A DNA stretch of 23,195 nucleotides, from the NCBI GenBank assembly GCA_020025735.1, contig JAHHRP010000013.1, positions 1 to 23,195 of the forward strand, read 5' to 3'. Made by a program: the position numbers and the translations under genes. Every line of letters begins with the position of its first letter. The stretch's first letter is position 1. The notes under the pieces were generated by a model. The model was not told the origin of the DNA and made no database searches. It saw only the letters and a program-made list of their open reading frames with translations. The DNA is from Evtepia sp. (GTDB lineage: Bacteria; Bacillota; Clostridia; Oscillospirales; Oscillospiraceae). Positions 8,333-15,452 of this stretch are shown one piece after another.

Positions 8333-8481
8333 CACTCTGAAAAAAACGGGAGGAATGTGAGAAAATTTTTTTCGTTTCTTCGCCAATTTTTCCTTGGTTT
8401 TTATCTCCAATTTCTGACACTTCTGCTCATGTGCCCCCACAGCTGACCAAAGTTGGCCCATCCAGGGCTTCCTTTCCAAAG

Positions 8482-8862
8482 CTAGAAGAGATTTTCCAAA
8501 GAAATCTGTTCTGTCCGGTGCAGAGAATCCAGTTTTTCTCCTGCCCGGCGGTTGGCAGCCAGATATTCTCCCACCTCACCCACAGACAACGTCCCCTCTA
8601 ACTCCCCCAACAGGGCAGAGACCTCATCAATCTCTCCATGGATTTGAACCAAACGAAGATGTCTTTGATTCCCCTTCCACCGCTCCGTTGCCCGCTGGGT
8701 CAGAATTTCCACTTGCTCCCAATCCCCCATCTGGGCAGCAGCAGCACCTTGTGCCAGATCCACCTCCATGGGCGTGATGAGGTCCTCAAGCCAAAAGGAA
8801 TTCCAGACCAGCAGGACCACCATAGTCAGAAGAAGGACCAGTGACACCCAAAATTGCCTCAT
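8482..8862 (-). CDS. DUF4363 family membrane-anchored protein
   Basis: 126-aa protein with one N-terminal membrane anchor (about residues 5-25, MRQFWVSLVLLLTMVVLLVW) and an outer, mostly helical remainder rich in Glu, Leu and Arg. This matches DUF4363, whose function is unknown. The start at 8862 is fixed by AAGGAGG upstream and by its ATGA overlap with the stop of the DUF421 gene. The longer frame from 8973 would be embedded in that gene. DUF4363 is commonly found next to DUF421/YetF-like proteins in Clostridia, so the two probably act together at the membrane. Confidence 0.83.
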   Translation of the reverse strand: MRQFWVSLVLLLTMVVLLVWNSFWLEDLITPMEVDLAQGAAAAQMGDWEQVEILTQRATERWKGNQRHLRLVQIHGEIDEVSALLGELEGTLSVGEVGEYLAANRRAGEKLDSLHRTEQISLENLF

Positions 8863-9539
8863 CCAACCCCCTCCTTCTCCACGAAATACACTTTTCCCTT
8901 TTCGTCCACCGTGAGAAGAAAAACTTGCCGGGCATCTTTTACGCCCCGATGGGCCAGCTCCTCTGCAAGCCATTTCTCCGATAGATTGCGGGTCCGAAGA
9001 TTCCGTGTAATCACCCGGCCATCACTAATGATCGTGATCGGCAGTCCACCTTCCTGGACTTTCATCCCCATATCCCGTGCCGTGGGCGGTCGGTCCTGTG
9101 CATAGGTCAGCACTGAGATCCGTCCCGTGGTCTCCAGAACAGCGTACTTCACAGTAGACAGATCTGAGATCCCTGCCATACGCAGTTCTTCCATCAGTTC
9201 GTCCACAGTGAAACGATTTTTGTTCAGCTCCCGAGGCAGCACCTTCCCGTCCTTGACCACAATGCTGGGACGGCTGCACAGCAGCGCCCGAAAACGGATG
9301 CTCCGCACTGTCAACCCCGATAAGATGGCTGACAGACACATCAAAGTAAGAATCGGAATGATCCCCATTAGCAGCGGGATGCCAAAATCCTGCATCGGCA
9401 CAGCAGCCAGATCGGCAATGATGAGAGAGAGTACCAGTTCTGATGGTTCCAGCTCCCCAATCTGCCGCTTGCCCAGCAGACGGATTCCCAAAATAATGAG
9501 CAGATATAAAATGATGGTCCGAATCAAAGCGGTGATCAT
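8859..9539 (-). CDS. DUF421 (YetF-like) membrane protein
   Basis: 226-aa protein with three N-terminal membrane segments (about residues 4-22, 34-50 and 54-78) followed by a cytoplasmic domain. Family hallmarks are LGKRQIGELEPSELVLSLI at 22-40, RPSIVVKDGKVL near 90-101 and the segment NRFTVDELMEELRMAGI. The Bacillus homologue YetF has no settled biochemical role; related proteins are linked to spores. An AGGGGG motif precedes the ATG by about 7 bases. It is followed directly by the DUF4363 gene with a 4-base overlap, forming a two-gene unit. No convincing promoter was seen, only AT-rich candidates. Confidence 0.9.
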   Translation of the reverse strand: MITALIRTIILYLLIILGIRLLGKRQIGELEPSELVLSLIIADLAAVPMQDFGIPLLMGIIPILTLMCLSAILSGLTVRSIRFRALLCSRPSIVVKDGKVLPRELNKNRFTVDELMEELRMAGISDLSTVKYAVLETTGRISVLTYAQDRPPTARDMGMKVQEGGLPITIISDGRVITRNLRTRNLSEKWLAEELAHRGVKDARQVFLLTVDEKGKVYFVEKEGVG

Positions 9540-9623
9540 GCCCCTGCCCCCTTACGATATTATCTCCGCCATAGCATACCCTTGGAACGGAAAACTATGT
9601 GCAGCTTCGTTTGCATCTTCTGC

Positions 9624-9656
9624 AAAAAAATATCCCTGGCCAAGTCATGGCCAGGG
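9624..9656 (-). terminator. intrinsic terminator of the alpha/beta hydrolase gene
   Basis: On the - strand the arms CCCTGGCC and GGCCAGGG (9656-9634) form a perfect 8-bp stem with a 7-base loop, followed by ATATTTTTTT. It lies about 50 bases past the hydrolase stop. Confidence 0.85.
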
Positions 9657-9706
9657 TACAGGGTATGTTTTCTTATTTGTAAGGATATGATGGCATAACT
9701 TCGCCT

Positions 9707-10669
9707 TCACTGATTGAGCAAAAAATTACCAATGTTCTCCATGGCCTGTGCAGCTTTTCGCATCGGGAACATCTGGAACACATGCCACATGTCACTCCAC
9801 TCTTCTAACCGACAGTAGACATTGGCTTCCACCATCCGATCCCGCAGCTGGCGGGAGTCTGAATAAAGAATCTCATTGCTGCCCACCTGGATCAGCGTCG
9901 GTGGGAACCCAGAAAAATCCCCAAACAAAGGAGACAGAAAAGGAGAAGAAAGATCTTGGCCACCAGCATAGACCTCTCGCACTGCCCGAACATAGTCAAC
10001 GGTAATCATAGGGTCCAGCTCTGCCCGCTGTGTATAAGACGGTCCACTGGCAGTCATATCTGTCCAAGGAGACATTAAGACCAAATGCCCTGGAAGCTGC
10101 CGCCCAGCTTTTTTCAGTTGGTGGCACAACACTAAGGCAAGATTGCCTCCAGCAGAATCTCCTGCCACAACCACATCCCGGGCACCATAGCCCAGGTACA
10201 TCAGATAGTCCCAGACCTTTCGGGCATCATCTACCGCCGCAGGGAATGGATTCTCCGGGGCCAGACGATATTCAAAACATAACGTCTCCCATCCCGTAAC
10301 ATTTGTCAGTTTAGAGGCCAACGGCCGAGAATACCCCAAATTCCCACTGGTGTATCCCCCGCCATGACAATAAAGTATGACACGCCCCTTATCATGCGGC
10401 CAGTCTGGCCGCACCCAAGCCGCTGACATCCCCTTGAGCTGAAACGGCTCCCACTTTTTCAGCACGATCATTGGGGCAGCCAAACGCCCCAGCAGTTCCT
10501 GCGCCGCACGCTGCTTGGCCAAATCTTCTGGTGCCATAGACTCCGGTGTGCCCACCGAATGGATGGCCTTTAGGGCACGCATCATGGGTGCCAGATGACG
10601 TTCTTCCCGCGCGCCCCCTTCGTTCTCCTCCCCCAGCTTACGTTGTAAGAATAGTTTTTTCGCAGCCAT
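9707..10669 (-). CDS. alpha/beta hydrolase, hormone-sensitive-lipase family esterase
   Basis: 320-aa cytoplasmic esterase (Abhydrolase_3). The oxyanion motif HGGG is at 102-105, the nucleophile elbow GDSAGG at 170-175 with Ser 172, the catalytic Asp is probably 271 in NEILYSD and the catalytic His 296 in MWHVFQMF. A helical N-terminal cap precedes the core. The ATG at 10669 has GGAGAGGAG upstream. A GTG at 10720 would add 17 residues but lacks a ribosome binding site. Family enzymes hydrolyse short acyl esters, and the natural substrate here cannot be deduced. It stands alone between a promoter with a palindrome and its own terminator. Confidence 0.92.
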   Translation of the reverse strand: MAAKKLFLQRKLGEENEGGAREERHLAPMMRALKAIHSVGTPESMAPEDLAKQRAAQELLGRLAAPMIVLKKWEPFQLKGMSAAWVRPDWPHDKGRVILYCHGGGYTSGNLGYSRPLASKLTNVTGWETLCFEYRLAPENPFPAAVDDARKVWDYLMYLGYGARDVVVAGDSAGGNLALVLCHQLKKAGRQLPGHLVLMSPWTDMTASGPSYTQRAELDPMITVDYVRAVREVYAGGQDLSSPFLSPLFGDFSGFPPTLIQVGSNEILYSDSRQLRDRMVEANVYCRLEEWSDMWHVFQMFPMRKAAQAMENIGNFLLNQ

Positions 10670-10743
10670 CGCTTCGCTCCTCTCCTTGCTGACCCAGCAC
10701 AGCTCTGCCGCGCTGCTCACAACTTCTCTTCTGCATCATGTGT

Positions 10744-10762
10744 TATATGGCCATATAGTATA
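10744..10762 (-). promoter_or_regulatory. -10 element plus perfect palindrome upstream of the hydrolase gene
   Basis: On the - strand TATACT (10762-10757) is a good -10 with a weak -35. Immediately downstream is the perfect 14-bp palindrome TATATGGCCATATA (10744-10757), at the predicted transcription start. The arrangement is that of a promoter with an overlapping operator; no adjacent regulator gene explains it. Confidence 0.45.
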
Positions 10763-10868
10763 TCATGTTTTTAGGAAAAAGGAACCCCTGAACCACCGCG
10801 TTCTACCTTTCACTTTTCTGTCTTTTCCCATTTTGTCCTTTTCCTAGTTTCTTTCCCCTTGCTTCTCC

Positions 10869-10897
10869 TTTACTTTCAGGAGAAAATGGGGTATACT
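10869..10897 (+). promoter_or_regulatory. candidate promoter of the PilZ gene
   Basis: TTTACT at 10869-10874 and TATACT at 10892-10897 are 17 bases apart. They predict a leader of about 130 bases before the ATG at 11034. I looked in the leader for a c-di-GMP riboswitch and saw none of its conserved segments. The rest of the 10670-11033 gap is AT-rich and shows no ORF with a ribosome binding site. Confidence 0.5.
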
Positions 10898-11033
10898 CGC
10901 AGAAATCATTGTTTTATTATTTGTATCTCGTGTGTATAGAAGGGGTCATGCTTTTTTCTATTTCCTGCTGGAAACGAACTTTTGTTAGGCCCTTTTTCCT
11001 ATAAACCGTGGTTGCATTCAAGGAGGTCTACTG

Positions 11034-11684
11034 ATGGATGAAACAATCCTGCAAAACAGCGTTGGGATGCGCTGCACCGTTTTATCAAAAGCAAACACTT
11101 TTATTGTCCAAGGAAGTATTGCCAGTTTTGAGCCAAAAGGCCAGATCCTTCAAGTCAAAAATCACAGCGGCAATCGCGCCCTGTGGACTTACATTGCACC
11201 GGACATGACCCTCAAAATCCAAATCAAATCTCCCACACAAAAAGGGAAACTCACCGTCATCGACTGCATCGTGACCAAGGCAACGGGAGACGCCATCCTC
11301 GTCCACCCACAAGCGCTCCTTGTCACGGAAGAGTCGCGGAATTTTTTCCGGCAAAATGTGATGAGACCCACCTTTATTACTACCGTCAACAATGCCACAG
11401 CAATGCATCCATGTGTCATTCTAGACATCAGCGCAACGGGCATTGCCATTCAGAGCAAGAAGAAATACAGCGTTGGTGATATACTCTCCGTCTTTCATCA
11501 GCAATTCCGGGACAATGGCCCATTTTATGACCTCTCATTTGAAGTGGCAAGAACAAGTCCCTTGGAACGGAACTACACCCTCTATGGCTGTCAGTTCATC
11601 AACCTTTCTGAAACCGAAGAAAACAATTTGTGCAGCGATATTTTCTCCTTGCAGGCCGTAGAACTCAGCACCGACCGAAAGTAA
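11034..11684 (+). CDS. PilZ-domain c-di-GMP-binding protein
   Basis: 216-aa soluble protein. The N-terminal half (about 1-95) is a YcgR-N-like beta domain. The second half is a PilZ domain with both c-di-GMP contact motifs intact: RNFFR at 102-106 (RxxxR) and DISATG at 131-136 (DxSxxG). YcgR-type proteins convert c-di-GMP level into changes of motility or surface behaviour. The target here is unknown, as no flagellar or pilus gene is adjacent. AAGGAGG lies 7 bases before the ATG. It is monocistronic. The GGDEF/EAL protein at 15769-18849 is a plausible source or sink for its ligand, though they are not in one operon. Confidence 0.9.
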   Translation: MDETILQNSVGMRCTVLSKANTFIVQGSIASFEPKGQILQVKNHSGNRALWTYIAPDMTLKIQIKSPTQKGKLTVIDCIVTKATGDAILVHPQALLVTEESRNFFRQNVMRPTFITTVNNATAMHPCVILDISATGIAIQSKKKYSVGDILSVFHQQFRDNGPFYDLSFEVARTSPLERNYTLYGCQFINLSETEENNLCSDIFSLQAVELSTDRK

Positions 11685-11719
11685 TCCTTTCTGTGTCCCC
11701 TTCTTAAATCAGGATGAAA

Positions 11720-11768
11720 CATACAACGAGGTTAGGCCGCTTTTGTTTTGGCCTAACCTCGTTGTATG
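11720..11768. terminator. long perfect hairpin between convergent PilZ and dtxR-like genes
   Basis: A 19-bp perfect inverted repeat (11720-11738 and 11750-11768) with an 11-base T-rich loop. It lies 35 bases after the PilZ stop and 47 bases after the convergent regulator stop, so it probably ends both transcripts. Neither side has a clear T-tract, which is unusual for an intrinsic terminator. Confidence 0.7.
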
Positions 11769-11815
11769 TGCCCTTTCACGTTCTCTGCATCCTAGCCTTC
11801 TTCAAAATGCTGCGC

Positions 11816-12181
11816 TCAGTCCAGCCCTGCGTACTTCTTGATTGCACGAAATGACGTGTCACTGATGATATGCTCCATTTTGCAGGCATCCACTGCTGCC
11901 GTTTCCTCGTCCACCCCAAGAGATGTTAGAAAGCGAGTAAGCACTGTATGCTTTTCATAAATGTGCTCTGCCACCCTGCATCCTTCCTCTGTCAAGTGCA
12001 GGTGTCCGTTTTTGTCCATGGTGACATAGCCGCCTGATTTCAGCAGGCCAATGGCACGGCTAACACTGGGCTTGGAAACCCCCATATGTTCACTGACATC
12101 AACAGAACGCACATCTTTTCCAAAGTTTGACAGGATGAGGATGGTCTCCAGGTACATTTCTCCAGATTCCTGCAAATGCAT
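11816..12181 (-). CDS. DtxR-family iron-dependent transcriptional repressor
   Basis: 121-aa metal-responsive repressor. The winged helix spans about residues 5-60 (recognition region VSKPSVSRAIGLL, 35-47). The dimerisation and metal-binding part ends at 121, and there is no SH3-like third domain. Metal ligands match the primary site of DtxR: Met 9, Cys 100, Glu 103 and His 104 (CKMEH). Cys rather than Glu at the first of these favours iron over manganese. Of the ancillary site only the His (78) is kept. The ATG at 12181 fits family N-termini (MHLQESGEMYLETIL); the longer TTG at 12202 is less likely. It is divergent from feoAAB, which it probably represses when iron is plentiful. Confidence 0.92.
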   Translation of the reverse strand: MHLQESGEMYLETILILSNFGKDVRSVDVSEHMGVSKPSVSRAIGLLKSGGYVTMDKNGHLHLTEEGCRVAEHIYEKHTVLTRFLTSLGVDEETAAVDACKMEHIISDTSFRAIKKYAGLD

Positions 12182-12220
12182 AGATGGCACCGTCCTTTCC
12201 AAATGAATCTTTCAGATGAT

Positions 12221-12249
12221 AAAATACCACATGTTGGACAATTTTGCAA
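12221..12249 (-). promoter_or_regulatory. candidate promoter of the dtxR-like gene
   Basis: On the - strand TTGCAA (12249-12244) and TATTTT (12226-12221) are 17 bases apart, giving a short leader to the ATG at 12181. Both hexamers match consensus at four of six positions. Confidence 0.45.
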
Positions 12250-12352
12250 GCATCTTTTTGTAATTTGTTGTAAATATAAACACCGCTTGCCAGTTACATC
12301 CTCAAATTATTTAGTGAAAACGCCAAAACTCTCTGTCTTGATCAGATTTATA

Positions 12353-12381
12353 TTGACAAATTGAATGGAATCAATTATTAT
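12353..12381 (+). promoter_or_regulatory. strong sigma-A promoter of the feo operon
   Basis: TTGACA (12353-12358), 17 bases, then TATTAT (12376-12381). The -35 is perfect and the -10 matches five of six positions. The predicted transcription start falls at about 12388, at the edge of the first iron box. Confidence 0.8.
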
Positions 12382-12388
12382 GCTTTTG

Positions 12389-12404
12389 GTTAGCGAGCGC
12401 TAAT
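12389..12404. promoter_or_regulatory. iron box 1 (GTTAG-N6-CTAAT), probable DtxR operator
   Basis: The 16-base site has arms GTTAG and CTAAT, with an inner palindrome TTAGCG/CGCTAA. It covers the predicted feo transcription start, where a bound repressor would block initiation. The same pattern recurs at 12423 and 12988. Binding by the divergent DtxR-like protein is inferred. Confidence 0.7.
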
Positions 12405-12422
12405 CTTTCTTTCAGCGTTTAG

Positions 12423-12438
12423 GTTAGTTTTCACTAAC
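12423..12438. promoter_or_regulatory. iron box 2 (GTTAG-N6-CTAAC), probable DtxR operator
   Basis: The 16-base site reads GTTAGTTTTCACTAAC. Its reverse complement differs from the box before feoB (12988-13003) at only two of 16 positions. It lies in the feo leader, 34 bases downstream of box 1. It is preceded by TTTAG, which extends it toward the classical TTAGGTTAG DtxR half-site. Confidence 0.7.
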
Positions 12439-12480
12439 ATTGATTTGTTGATTCAATCGTGCAGACAAGGAGGGAGTGAA

Positions 12481-12693
12481 ATGATGCCATTGACATTGGC
12501 GCCTGTGGGAGAAGAGGCTATGATTCGGAAGATTGGTGGAAACCCAGAGGTGAAAAAACATCTGGAAGATCTCGGCTTTGTTGCTGGTGGATTGGTTACT
12601 GTGGTATCTGCCATCGGGGGAAATCTCATTGTTAATGTGAAAGCATCCCGCATTGCCATTAGCCGCGAAATGGCCGGGAAAATCATGGTGTAA
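12481..12693 (+). CDS. feoA: FeoA-domain protein (first copy)
   Basis: 70-aa SH3-like FeoA protein, the small cytoplasmic partner of the ferrous iron transporter. The family pattern is clear: LAPVGEEAMIRKIGG, then HLEDLGFVAGGLVTVVS, then the final beta strands SRIAISREMAGKIMV. AGGAGGG at 12468-12474 lies 6 bases before the ATG at 12481; an ATG one codon later is equally possible. It is the first gene after the iron-box promoter, and a second FeoA gene follows after a 14-base gap. Confidence 0.92.
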   Translation: MMPLTLAPVGEEAMIRKIGGNPEVKKHLEDLGFVAGGLVTVVSAIGGNLIVNVKASRIAISREMAGKIMV

Positions 12694-12707
12694 AGGAGGA
12701 AATCGGG

Positions 12708-12929
12708 ATGAACACGCTCAAGCAGACAAAGGTTGGGTCTTCTGCACGTGTGGTCAAACTCCATGGGGAGGGTGCTGTGAAACGCCGTATCATGGATATG
12801 GGCATCACAAAGGGTACTGAAATCTATGTCCGCAAAGTTGCTCCCTTGGGTGATCCTATTGAGGTTACTGTTCGGGGATATGAACTTTCCTTGCGAAAGG
12901 CCGATGCGGAAATGATTGAGGTTAACTGA
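12708..12929 (+). CDS. feoA: FeoA-domain protein (second copy)
   Basis: 73-aa FeoA protein, distinct in sequence from the first copy. It has KVGSSARVVKLHGEG, then RRIMDMGITKGTEIYV, then IEVTVRGYELSLRKADAEMIEV. AAAGGAGG lies 8-9 bases before the ATG. Tandem FeoA genes before feoB are known in Clostridia, and FeoA is thought to bind the FeoB complex at the inner membrane face. Unlike the first pair, it is separated from feoB by 91 bases holding a terminator and an iron box. Confidence 0.93.
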   Translation: MNTLKQTKVGSSARVVKLHGEGAVKRRIMDMGITKGTEIYVRKVAPLGDPIEVTVRGYELSLRKADAEMIEVN

Positions 12930-12944
12930 GGACCACGCAACAAA

Positions 12945-12977
12945 AGTTGGAAAAAACGGGACCCATCCCGTTTTTTT
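12945..12977 (+). terminator. intrinsic terminator/attenuator between feoA and feoB
   Basis: The stem AAAAAACGGGA / TCCCGTTTTTTT has a 4-base loop (CCCA) and ends in seven T residues. Flanking TTGGAA and TTCCAA can extend the stem. It stands inside the feo operon, so it should reduce feoB transcription relative to the feoA genes unless read through or regulated. Confidence 0.8.
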
Positions 12978-12987
12978 GTTCCAAAAA

Positions 12988-13003
12988 GTTAGCTAAAACT
13001 AAC
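12988..13003. promoter_or_regulatory. iron box 3 (GTTAG-N6-CTAAC) before feoB
   Basis: The site reads GTTAGCTAAAACTAAC, the same 16-base architecture as boxes 1 and 2. It lies between the internal terminator and the feoB ribosome binding site. Only a weak promoter could precede it (TTGTTC near 12976), so it may control an internal promoter or act as a roadblock. Confidence 0.65.
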
Positions 13004-13020
13004 AAAAAAGGAGAAGAAGC

Positions 13021-15432
13021 ATGGAGAGAGACTTGAAAATTGCTTTGGCAGGGAATCCAAACTGCGGGAAAACCACGCTGTTTAATGCCCTGACCGGCTC
13101 CAACCAATTCGTCGGAAACTGGCCCGGTGTCACTGTGGAGAAAAAGGAAGGCAAGTTAAAGGGACATAAGAATGTCACCATCATGGACTTGCCCGGGATC
13201 TATTCCCTCTCCCCCTACACCATGGAAGAGGTCATCGCCCGGAATTACTTGGTTGGTGAGCGTCCCGACGCTATTTTAAACATCATCGACGGCACAAACT
13301 TAGAGCGTAACCTCTATCTCACTACCCAGCTCACGGAACTCGGTATCCCTGTGGTGATTGCTGTAAACATGATGGACATCGTAAAGAAAAACGGCGACAA
13401 GATCAACACAAAAGAGTTGAGCCGTGAACTTGGCTGCAAGGTGGTAGAGATCTCTGCCTTGAAAGCAACAGGTGTCACCGAGGCAGCCGAGGCCGTAGTG
13501 GATGCCGCCATTAACACATCCACAGTCCCCATGCACACGTTCAGTGGTCCTGTGGAACACGCCCTGGCCCACATTGAAGAAGCTGCCGTACATGGCATGC
13601 CCTCTGAACAGCAGCGTTGGTATGCCCTCAAGATCTTTGAGCGAGATGAAAAAGTTTTGGCGCAGTTGGATATCCCCCACGCTGTGATCGAACACATGGA
13701 AAAGGATATTCAGGCAGCTGAACAGGAGCTGGACGATGACGCAGAAAGCATTATCACCAACGAGCGTTATGTCTATATTTCCTCGATCTTGAAAGGTTGC
13801 TATCAAAAGAAACACGCCAATGGTATGACCATTTCCGATAAAATCGACCGGGTGGTCACCAACCGTTTTGCCGCACTTCCCATTTTTGCCGCAGTCATGG
13901 TGCTGGTGTACTTTATCTCCGTGACTACGGTCGGTACTTGGTTAACTGACTGGACCAACGATGGCCTCTTCGGGGATGGTTATCACCTGTTTGGCATGGG
14001 CAGCAGTGAGTTTGACGAGGCTATGGGTGAGTATGCCAAGGAAAACATCTGGACCGATGAGATGGTCAGCACTGTTACAGACGCTGTTCAGGCTGATGTC
14101 ATCGGCGCTGAGGACATCTTAGCTGGCATCGAAGATGAAGACTTTGGCGCCTTCGACGAGGCCTATGGCTCCTATGCCGATTCCCTGGCTGATGCAGGTT
14201 TTGATATCTCCGGCATCTATGATGAAGCCATGGAGGATGCGCCAGACACCACCACCTTTGGGGTTTGGGTCCCCGGTATCCCTGTGCTGGTGGAGAACGG
14301 CTTGTCTGCCATCGGTTGCGCTGATTGGCTCCAGGGGTTGCTGCTGGATGGTATCATCGGCGGCGTGGGCGCTGTGCTGGGCTTTGTGCCCCAGATGTTG
14401 GTGCTCTTCCTCTTCCTGGGCTTCTTAGAGTCCTGCGGCTATATGTCCCGTATCGCCTTTGTCATGGACCGGCTCTTCCGCCGCTTTGGCCTGTCTGGTA
14501 AATCCTTTATCCCCGTGCTCGTGGGGACCGGCTGCGGTGTCCCCGGAATCATGGCCTCCCGTACCATTGAGAACGAACGAGACCGCCGCATGACCGTTAT
14601 GCTTACCACTTTCATCCCCTGCGGCGCAAAACTTCCCATCATCTCCCTGATTGCAGTTGCCCTCTTCGGCGGCGCTTGGTGGGTCGGCCCCAGTGCCTAC
14701 TTCCTCGGCATTGCTGCTATCGTCATTTCCGGCATCATGCTTAAGAAAACCAAAATGTTTTCCGGTGAACCTGCTCCTTTCGTCATGGAGCTGCCCGCTT
14801 ATCACCTGCCCACCGTGGGCAATCTTCTGCGCTCCATGTGGGAACGCGGCTGGTCCTTCATTAAGCGGGCTGGTACCATCATCCTGCTGGCTTCGGTTAT
14901 CATCTGGGCTGGTTCTGCCTTCGGCGTCGTAGACGGTGTCTTGCTGTTCGACCCTGAAATGGAACTGGAAAACAGCATCCTGGGTATCATCGGCGGTGCC
15001 ATCTGCTGGATCTTCTCCCCCTTGGGCTTTGGCTCCATCAAGGCCACTGTGGCTACCATCATGGGCTTGGTTGCCAAGGAAGAAGTTGTCGGCGTATTCG
15101 GTGTCCTGGACTTCGAGGGCTTGGCTCCCTTGGCTGGTTATGCTTTCCTGGCTTTCAACCTGCTGTGCGCTCCCTGCTTTGCTGCAATGGGTGCCATCCG
15201 CAGAGAGATGAACTCTGCTAAGTGGACTTTGTTTGCCATCGGCTATCAGTGCCTCTTCGCATACATCATCTCCCTGATTATTTATCAGTTTGGTCTGCTC
15301 TTCACCGGTGCCGCCAACCCCATTGGTCTGATCTTTGCCCTTGTCTTTGTGGCTTTGATTCTCTTCCAGCTTTTCCGTCCAGAGAAGAAAGCTTTGAACG
15401 GTAAGAAAAAGGTTACGTCTACGGTGGGCTAA
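13021..15432 (+). CDS. feoB: ferrous iron transport protein B
   Basis: 803-aa G-protein-coupled Fe(II) importer of the cytoplasmic membrane. The N-terminal GTPase has G1 GNPNCGKTT (11-19), G3 DLPG (56-59), G4 NMMD (116-119) and G5 SALKATG (145-151), then the helical GDI-like region to about 280. The membrane part has Gate motifs GTGCGVPG (502-509) and IPCGAK (532-537) and the late LCAPCFAAMG segment. Between the first membrane segment (about 284-304) and the next lies an extra stretch (about 326-410) with 25 Asp/Glu and a single basic residue. This makes the protein longer than common Firmicutes FeoB. AAGGAG lies 7-8 bases before the ATG. Confidence 0.97.
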   Translation: MERDLKIALAGNPNCGKTTLFNALTGSNQFVGNWPGVTVEKKEGKLKGHKNVTIMDLPGIYSLSPYTMEEVIARNYLVGERPDAILNIIDGTNLERNLYLTTQLTELGIPVVIAVNMMDIVKKNGDKINTKELSRELGCKVVEISALKATGVTEAAEAVVDAAINTSTVPMHTFSGPVEHALAHIEEAAVHGMPSEQQRWYALKIFERDEKVLAQLDIPHAVIEHMEKDIQAAEQELDDDAESIITNERYVYISSILKGCYQKKHANGMTISDKIDRVVTNRFAALPIFAAVMVLVYFISVTTVGTWLTDWTNDGLFGDGYHLFGMGSSEFDEAMGEYAKENIWTDEMVSTVTDAVQADVIGAEDILAGIEDEDFGAFDEAYGSYADSLADAGFDISGIYDEAMEDAPDTTTFGVWVPGIPVLVENGLSAIGCADWLQGLLLDGIIGGVGAVLGFVPQMLVLFLFLGFLESCGYMSRIAFVMDRLFRRFGLSGKSFIPVLVGTGCGVPGIMASRTIENERDRRMTVMLTTFIPCGAKLPIISLIAVALFGGAWWVGPSAYFLGIAAIVISGIMLKKTKMFSGEPAPFVMELPAYHLPTVGNLLRSMWERGWSFIKRAGTIILLASVIIWAGSAFGVVDGVLLFDPEMELENSILGIIGGAICWIFSPLGFGSIKATVATIMGLVAKEEVVGVFGVLDFEGLAPLAGYAFLAFNLLCAPCFAAMGAIRREMNSAKWTLFAIGYQCLFAYIISLIIYQFGLLFTGAANPIGLIFALVFVALILFQLFRPEKKALNGKKKVTSTVG

Positions 15433-15452
15433 CACATAAGGAGGATTTCCCT

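Noticed and set aside
8269..8481. Possible purine riboswitch before purC
   Set aside because: The leader after the predicted -10 is only about 50 bases, and no conserved three-way junction elements are visible.
10898..11033. Possible c-di-GMP riboswitch in the PilZ leader
   Set aside because: I could not find the conserved GEMM segments or a tetraloop/receptor arrangement.
14425..15435. 336-residue open frame antisense to feoB
   Set aside because: The frame is opposite the conserved FeoB membrane domain, and the translation is compositionally odd (Gly, Asp, Gln and His rich).
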